64,000 nt of DNA from positions 1,483,365 to 1,547,364 of the forward strand of contig NZ_SNXZ01000002.1 in assembly GCF_004362825.1 (NCBI RefSeq), written 5' to 3'. The position numbers and the translations under genes are program-made. Positions 59,047 through 64,000 of the stretch are shown here, piece by piece (within the stretch, counting starts at the first letter, position 1; the number at the start of each line of letters is the position of its first letter). The notes under the pieces are model-generated. The model was given only the letters and a program-made list of their open reading frames with translations. It was not told the origin of the DNA and did not search any database. Source of the stretch: Labedaea rhizosphaerae (GTDB lineage: Bacteria > Actinomycetota > Actinomycetes > Mycobacteriales > Pseudonocardiaceae).

Positions 59047-60063
59047 TCACGCCGACTCGCGGATCACCAACACCGGCTCGAAGATCACGGAGCGTGGCTG
59101 CTCCTCGCCCGCGAGCCGGTCCAGCAGCAGCCGGACCATCGCGGCCGCCATGTCCTCCACCGGCTGGCGGATCGTGGTCAGCGGCGGTCGGGTCGCGGCC
59201 GCCGCGCTGCTGTCGTCGAAGCCGACCACGGCCACGTCCCCCGGCACCGCACGACCGTGCTGGCGCAGCACCTGCACCGCGCCCTGCGCCATCAGGTCGT
59301 TGCCGGCGAACACGCCGTCGAGATCCGGGTGGTCAGCGAGCAGGCGTTCCATGGCCGCCTCGCCACTGGCCAGCGTGAAGTTGCCCTCGGCCTCGGGCAC
59401 GTACGGCTGGCCGTGGCGTGCCATCGCGTCCCGGAACCCGGCCCGCCGGTCCTGGCTCGCGGGCACGGTGGCCGGACCGGTGATCGTGGCGACCCGACGA
59501 CAGCCGCGGGCCACCAGGTGATCGGCGGCAAGCGCGGCCCCTTGACGGTGCTCCAGGTCCACGTAGCTGATCGGCACCGGGCGGGTCGGCCGCGCGAACA
59601 ACACCGCGGGCACCTTCTCCGCCACGCAGTCGTGCGGCAACGGGTCGTCGGCCCGCGTGGACACCAGCAAGGCGCCGTGCACCATGCCCGAGCGCAGGGC
59701 GTCCAACACCCGGTCCCGGCCCGCGCCGGAGTCGGCGTGCATCAGCAAGGGGTACTGACCGGTCTCGCCGAGCGCGGCCACCACGCCACCCGCCACCCGG
59801 CCGAAGAACGGGTCGGCGAACACCTCGCCCGGCGACTGGTCCTCGGCACCGGACACCACGAGCGCGATCGCGTCCGTCCGCCGGGTCACCAGCGAGCGGG
59901 CCGCGCGGTTGGGCCGGTACCCGATGTCGTCGATCGCCTCGGTGACCTTCGCGCGGATGCCCGGGTCGACGTTGCGCACGCCGTTGACCACCCGCGACAC
60001 CGTCGCACGGGACACGCCCGCCGCCCGCGCCACGTCTTCCAGCGTGGGCGCCCGATCACTCAT
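59047..60063 (-). CDS. LacI-family repressor of the glycosidase locus
   Basis: 338 residues from ATG 60063. HTH TLEDVARAAGVSRATVSRVVNG with hinge RPNRAARSLVTRRT, then the sugar-binding PBP1 domain (AGNDLMAQGAVQVL, VGFDDSSAAAATRPPLTTIRQP). It lies behind the GH3 gene and is probably a CebR-like regulator: a GAGAGCGCTCTC palindrome sits before it and a longer one at the GH3 start. Confidence 0.93.
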   Translation of the reverse strand: MSDRAPTLEDVARAAGVSRATVSRVVNGVRNVDPGIRAKVTEAIDDIGYRPNRAARSLVTRRTDAIALVVSGAEDQSPGEVFADPFFGRVAGGVVAALGETGQYPLLMHADSGAGRDRVLDALRSGMVHGALLVSTRADDPLPHDCVAEKVPAVLFARPTRPVPISYVDLEHRQGAALAADHLVARGCRRVATITGPATVPASQDRRAGFRDAMARHGQPYVPEAEGNFTLASGEAAMERLLADHPDLDGVFAGNDLMAQGAVQVLRQHGRAVPGDVAVVGFDDSSAAAATRPPLTTIRQPVEDMAAAMVRLLLDRLAGEEQPRSVIFEPVLVIRESA

Positions 60064-60084
60064 GCCGCCAATGCTACCGACGCA

Positions 60085-60096
60085 GAGAGCGCTCTC
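60085..60096. promoter_or_regulatory. LacI operator before lacI-type gene
   Basis: GAGAGCGCTCTC, a perfect 12-bp palindrome 22 bp upstream of the LacI-type ATG. Matches the GH3 site at 62573. CebR-type boxes have the related GGGAGCGCTCCC form. Confidence 0.75.
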
Positions 60097-60116
60097 CCGA
60101 TCAGTCGCGCGGCGAG

Positions 60117-60143
60117 TTGTCCACAGGCGACCAGTTGTCCACA
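60117..60143. promoter_or_regulatory. Two DnaA-box-like sites
   Basis: TTGTCCACA occurs at 60117-60125 and 60135-60143, each in a 12-base repeat AGTTGTCCACAG with 18-bp spacing. TTGTCCACA is the actinobacterial DnaA-box consensus. Located in the space between the GH3 stop and the LacI start. No AT-rich unwinding region is near, so not an origin. Confidence 0.5.
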
Positions 60144-60231
60144 GATCACGCTCGGCCCCGCTGCGCACCTCCCGAGCCGCAATAGCCTGGACGCAGTTGC
60201 TTGACAACTGAAGAGAGAGAACACGCGGCAC

Positions 60232-62592
60232 TCATCGGGCCGCCACCCGGGTGGCGGCGCTCCGGGGCAGGTCGTTGGCGTTGCGGCCGACCAGCACCGA
60301 CAACGGACCCGAGGCCAGGCACCAGCCCCCTGGCCCCGACCAGTGCTCCAGAGCGCGCCGCGGCACCGCGATCGAGACGTCCACCGCCTCCCCCGGGTCG
60401 GCCGTCACGGCGGCGTACCCGGCCAGCCAGCGCACCGGGTGGTCACCGTCCGAACGCGACAGGTACACCTGCACCACCTCCCGCCCCGGCCGCGACCCGG
60501 TGTTGCGCACCCGCGCCTGCACCGTGAAGGACCCGTCGACCGCGGGTGGCACGCGGATCCGCTCGTAGGTCCACGTCGTGTACCCGAGGCCGTGCCCGAA
60601 CCAGTACGCGGGCTCCGCCTCCGCGGCCAGCCAGCCGCGATAGCCGATGTCGAGGCCTTCGGTGTAGTCGAGCACACCGTCCACGGGCGTCACCGATGGG
60701 CCGCCGTCGCGGTCCGGCCACGTCACCGGCAACCGGCCGCCCGGCTCGGCGAAGCCCAGCAGCACGTCCGCGAGCCCGTGCCCGCCTTCCTGGCCGGGCA
60801 ACCACCCGACGAGCACCGCGCCCACCTCGTCGCGCCACGGCAGCAACACCGGTCCCCCGGCGTTGACCACGACCACCGTGCGCGGGTTGACCGCCGCCAC
60901 GGCCCGCACCAACTCGTCCTGCCGGCCCGGCAACGCCAGCGTCGTGCGATCTTCCCCTTCGCGTTCCGAGGTTGCCGTCGTGCCGACGACGACCACCGCC
61001 GCGTCCGCCGACCGGGCCAGGGAAACGGCCTCGGCCAGCAACCGGTCCTCGTCGACCGGTGGCGGGTCGGCCGCCAGCACGCACGCGCGCCCGGAATCGG
61101 GGTCCACGGCACGGCTCGCCACGAGGTGCACTTCCGTGCCCTTGACCAGTTCGACCACGGCCGACCGGTAAGGCGGGGTCAGGTGCACCACCGCGGGATC
61201 GTCGGTGTCGCGAGGCACGTCCTCGTCGACCAGCAAGTGGTCGTCCGCCCGCAGCGTCACCCGGTTCCACCCGGCCACGGACACCGTCCACGGCCCCGAC
61301 ACCTCCGGCCGCAGCACCGCGTGCAGCTCCACGGTGGCGGCGCCCGCCACCAGGGTCGGCTCCAGCACCCGGCCCGTGTGCCGGTGCTCGGTCAGCAGTT
61401 CACGGCCCGACACGTCCAGCACACGCACCCGCACGGCGTCGACCGGCGTCGGTCCTTCGTCGAGCCGGACGCCAGGCGCGGCGCAAACGTCGGTCAGGAA
61501 CGGCAAAGCCGCCCGCAGTCCATCCACGAGCGACACCACGTGCGATGGGTAGACCCCTGCGCTCCCACCACCTTGAGCCCGAGGAGTGGCCGCCTTCGGC
61601 CCGAGCACGGCCAGCATGCGCACGCTGCCCAGCGGCAACGTCTCGTTCCTGTTGTGCAGCAGCACCGTCCCGGCGGCCACCGCCTTGCGCAGCACCGTGC
61701 GCGGCAGCGACGGCTCGATCCGGCGACGGGTGCGCCGGCCCAGCGCTCCACACCACCGCGCCAACTCGAGCAACCGCCGCACCTTGTCGTCCACAACGGA
61801 CTCATCGAGCTCGCCGGACCGCACGGCGGCAACCAGGGCGTGACCCCAAGGACCGTCCGGCATCGCCAGGTCGAGCCCGGCCGCGGCGGGGTCCAGCGAC
61901 CGCACGGCGCCCCAGTCGGACACGACCACACCCTCGAAGCCCCACTCGTCCTTGAGCACCGAACGCAGCATCGGGTGCGACGACATGGGGTGACCGCCGA
62001 CCCCGCCGTACGCGGTCATCACCACCCGCACGCCCGCGCGCACGGCCGCCTCGAACGGCGCCAGGTAGACCTCGCGCAGCGCACGCTCGTCCACCCGCAC
62101 GTCCACGCCGAGCCGTCCGGTCTCGGAGTCGTTGGCCACCAAGTGCTTCGCCGTGGCCGCGACCCCGCCCGCCTGGATGGCGCGCACCAGCGCGGCGCCG
62201 GTCCGGGCGGCGAGCAGCGGGTCCTCGGCGAAGCACTCGAAGTGCCGGCCCGACAACGGCGACCGGTGCAGGTTCAGCGTCGGCGCGAGCACCACGTGCA
62301 CACCCTTGCGGTGCGCCTCGGCGGCCAGCAGCCCGCCGAGGGCGGTGGCCGTCGCCGCGTCCCACGACGCGGCCACCGCGATGGGTGCGGGCAGCAGGAT
62401 CGAGTTGGCCCGCTCGTCCCAGCCCTCACCGCGCACCCCGGCCGGGCCGTCGGAGAACACCACCGGCCGCAACCCGATGTCCGGCTCGGCCGCGGTCCGC
62501 CACACGTCGGCGCCGGTCAGCAGCGCGACCTTCGCGGGCAGGTCGAGCTTCTCCACCAGCAGCTCCGACTCCGGAGAGCGCTCTCCGTTCAC
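60232..62592 (-). CDS. GH3 beta-glycosidase with PA14 domain
   Basis: 786 residues from GTG 62592, overlapping the upstream stop (GTGA). GH3 N-domain with nucleophile Asp226 (VVVSDWGAV), KH-type TAKHLVANDSE, C-domain with GGSAGVYPSHVVS, a PA14-like insertion near 390-510, and a C-terminal fibronectin-like domain (PGREVVQVYLSRSD). No signal peptide, so cytoplasmic. Probably a beta-glucosidase acting on oligosaccharides made by the secreted partner gene; exact specificity unreadable. Confidence 0.92.
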   Translation of the reverse strand: MNGERSPESELLVEKLDLPAKVALLTGADVWRTAAEPDIGLRPVVFSDGPAGVRGEGWDERANSILLPAPIAVAASWDAATATALGGLLAAEAHRKGVHVVLAPTLNLHRSPLSGRHFECFAEDPLLAARTGAALVRAIQAGGVAATAKHLVANDSETGRLGVDVRVDERALREVYLAPFEAAVRAGVRVVMTAYGGVGGHPMSSHPMLRSVLKDEWGFEGVVVSDWGAVRSLDPAAAGLDLAMPDGPWGHALVAAVRSGELDESVVDDKVRRLLELARWCGALGRRTRRRIEPSLPRTVLRKAVAAGTVLLHNRNETLPLGSVRMLAVLGPKAATPRAQGGGSAGVYPSHVVSLVDGLRAALPFLTDVCAAPGVRLDEGPTPVDAVRVRVLDVSGRELLTEHRHTGRVLEPTLVAGAATVELHAVLRPEVSGPWTVSVAGWNRVTLRADDHLLVDEDVPRDTDDPAVVHLTPPYRSAVVELVKGTEVHLVASRAVDPDSGRACVLAADPPPVDEDRLLAEAVSLARSADAAVVVVGTTATSEREGEDRTTLALPGRQDELVRAVAAVNPRTVVVVNAGGPVLLPWRDEVGAVLVGWLPGQEGGHGLADVLLGFAEPGGRLPVTWPDRDGGPSVTPVDGVLDYTEGLDIGYRGWLAAEAEPAYWFGHGLGYTTWTYERIRVPPAVDGSFTVQARVRNTGSRPGREVVQVYLSRSDGDHPVRWLAGYAAVTADPGEAVDVSIAVPRRALEHWSGPGGWCLASGPLSVLVGRNANDLPRSAATRVAAR
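62573..62586. promoter_or_regulatory. LacI operator inside the GH3 5' coding region
   Basis: GGAGAGCGCTCTCC, a perfect 14-bp palindrome at codons 3-7 of the GH3 gene; its core equals the site before the LacI gene. Confidence 0.65.
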
Positions 62593-64000
62593 CGGCGGTA
62601 CACGCCGAACTCGTACAGCGAGTAGCCCCACGCGGTGCCGCGCTGGGTGCAGTACACGCGCACGTACCGGCCGGTGCCGGCCACGTCGAAGTCGTCCGAG
62701 CCGCCGTCGCCGTTGGCCGTCGAGTACACGTCGTGCCAGTCGGAGCCGTTGTCCGACACCTGGACCTGGTACGCCTTGCCGAAGGCCGACTCCCACACCA
62801 GTTGCACGTGGTCGAAGCTCTGGCTCGACCCGAGGTCGACCTGCACCCACTGCGGGTCGCTCCAGTCGCTGGCCCAGCGCGTGCTCGTGTTGCCGTCGAC
62901 GGTGTTGGACGGCGGGTACGGCGCGCCGTCACCCTGCTGCTGGTACGACGACGCCGTGGCTGCCTTGCCCCGCGCGATGTTCGTGCCCTGCACCGGTGGT
63001 GCGACCACCCGCAGCGAGCGGGCCTCGATGCCGATGTTGCCGTGGCCGTCGCGGGCGTAGAGGTAGAGCTTCCAGACGCCGAGCATCTGCGGCGCGGTCA
63101 CGGTGAACGGGCCGCCACCGGTGAAACTCGCCGCGATCACGCCACCGGATCCGTTGATGTACTTGGAGTTCAGTCCCATCGTGTACGTGATCGGGTCGCC
63201 ATCGGGGTCGCGCACGGCGGCGTCGACCGTGAACGTGCCGCCTGCCGGGACCGAGGTGCTGTTGCCGAGCGACATCGACGAGATCACCGGCGGGGTGTTG
63301 CCCGCGGGCGCGCCGCCGTAGATGTCGCGCACGGCGTAGTACGAGAGCCGCTTCTCGTTGTTGGGGATCAGGTTGAACCACACGCCGCCGAAGTCGCGCT
63401 CGGTGCCGTAGTGGAACAGCGTGGCGCCGAGCGCGACGCCGGTGTGCCCGGTGATGCACGACCACGCGTGCCGGTAGGCGTCGGCCTTGGCCGTGTCAGC
63501 GGGCTCGTCGGGCACGCCGTTGGCGTCGTTCGGCGTCTCCCACTCCCCGGCCGGGCCGCCCTCGGTGACGATGTAGGGCTTGGTGTAGCCGCCGTTGATC
63601 CAGTCCTGCTTGATGTTGCAGACCGCGCCGTAGGAGTTGACGGCGTAGAGGTCGAGGTCGGGTGCGTTCGCCTTGAGGTAGGGCCAGGCGCCGGTCCAGG
63701 CGTCGGTCGAGGTGACCGGGTGGTTCGGGTCGATGCCGTGGATCGCTTGCGCCGCTTGGTTGACGAACTGCGCGTAGGCCGTGCGTTGCGCTTCGAGCTC
63801 GCTGCCGGAGAAGCAGTTCTGCATGCCGAGGATCGACTCGTTGCCGACGTCCCAGAGCAGCACGCCCGGGTTGTCGCGGTACGCGGTGACCCACTTGGTG
63901 ATCTCGTTCAGCATGGTGGACTTGTAGTTCGCGTCGGTCACGTAGTTGACGCAACCGCCGCTACCCGGGCCGCCGCCCGGCTGCAGCCAGAATCCCGCGA
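62589..64000 (-). CDS. Glycoside hydrolase with TIM barrel and F5/8 C (CBM32-like) domain, partial
   Basis: About 470 residues are visible up to the right edge; the frame remains open (CVNYVTDANY upstream of the first GTG), so the N-terminus lies outside. The barrel part has the GNES acid (VLLWDVGNESILG) and a second Glu in VTEGGPAG, the GH2/GH5-like pair. Then a 100-residue Ig/cadherin-like spacer (DAAVRDPDGDPITY) and a C-terminal discoidin domain (NTVDGNTSTRWASDWSDPQWVQVDLGSS split). A secreted polysaccharide-degrading enzyme; first visible gene of the LacI-controlled unit. Confidence 0.9.
   Translation of the reverse strand, partial: AGFWLQPGGGPGSGGCVNYVTDANYKSTMLNEITKWVTAYRDNPGVLLWDVGNESILGMQNCFSGSELEAQRTAYAQFVNQAAQAIHGIDPNHPVTSTDAWTGAWPYLKANAPDLDLYAVNSYGAVCNIKQDWINGGYTKPYIVTEGGPAGEWETPNDANGVPDEPADTAKADAYRHAWSCITGHTGVALGATLFHYGTERDFGGVWFNLIPNNEKRLSYYAVRDIYGGAPAGNTPPVISSMSLGNSTSVPAGGTFTVDAAVRDPDGDPITYTMGLNSKYINGSGGVIAASFTGGGPFTVTAPQMLGVWKLYLYARDGHGNIGIEARSLRVVAPPVQGTNIARGKAATASSYQQQGDGAPYPPSNTVDGNTSTRWASDWSDPQWVQVDLGSSQSFDHVQLVWESAFGKAYQVQVSDNGSDWHDVYSTANGDGGSDDFDVAGTGRYVRVYCTQRGTAWGYSLYEFGVYRR

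Noticed and set aside
60117-60143. Replication origin
   Set aside because: Only two DnaA-box-like sites, no AT-rich unwinding element and no dnaA, dnaN or gyrB genes nearby.
60232-62850. Extended GH3 frame upstream of 62592
   Set aside because: The extra residues lie in the hydrolase gene's other frame and the GTG at 62592 has GTGA coupling.

Overview
The window is GC-rich DNA (about 70% by eye) with many GTG starts, 1-8 base overlaps between neighbouring genes (ATGA, GTGA, TGATG), ROK, LacI, GntR and TetR regulators, a secreted GH25 lysozyme and an M4 protease. This points to a soil actinobacterium, most likely of the Pseudonocardiales (Lentzea, Amycolatopsis or Saccharothrix type). That assignment is an inference from style, dispersed repeats and gene content, not from a marker gene. 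No rRNA, tRNA or CRISPR array was seen.

Layout. 1-4500: a peptide-class ABC transporter operon (minus strand, cut by the left edge) divergent from a ROK regulator. 4500-13300: mostly secreted or accessory genes (GH25 lysozyme, beta-helix protein with an oxidoreductase, M4 protease, PLP decarboxylase operon). 13500-15100: a DUF222/HNH endonuclease gene bracketed by two large folded inverted repeats. 15087-21441: a tightly coupled operon HerA-like ATPase, SbcD, SbcC and NurA-like nuclease, which is the HerA-NurA-Mre11-Rad50 set best known from archaea. 21576-22020: a HigBA-type locus with a decayed toxin and intact antitoxin. 22067-29376: a YrdC-domain protein and then a xylose-type ABC operon with a ROK regulator and three trailing genes. 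29582-33013: a large three-module AAA protein.

33352-51422 is the main accessory system, a probable catabolic island for an unknown nitrogen-containing or carboxylated (hetero)aromatic compound. One plus-strand operon holds a nitrilase, a NitT/TauT-type ABC importer, a cysteine hydrolase, a UbiD-type decarboxylase and a GntR regulator. A minus-strand unit holds LysR, a second GntR and a DUF6176-like protein. UbiX, the prenyl-FMN supplier for UbiD, is divergent from a second plus-strand operon of ACMSD-type amidohydrolase, alpha/beta hydrolase, three-subunit molybdenum hydroxylase and CoxG, followed by an NCS2 nucleobase-type permease and another amidohydrolase. Uptake, ring hydroxylation, decarboxylation and amide or ester hydrolysis are all represented. 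No ring-cleaving oxygenase is present, so the substrate cannot be named from sequence.

52617-64000: a TetR-SDR pair, an OpuC-type osmolyte transporter in which permease, ATPase and second permease are one polypeptide, a TetR/SnoaL-like divergon with a visible operator, an LpqH-like lipoprotein, and a LacI-regulated glycosidase operon (GH3 enzyme and a secreted-type glycoside hydrolase cut by the right edge). Repeats are a theme: two copies of one 51-bp inverted repeat lie 38.5 kb apart in opposite orientation, and a hairpin-bearing segment is inserted in frame in the molybdenum hydroxylase large subunit.
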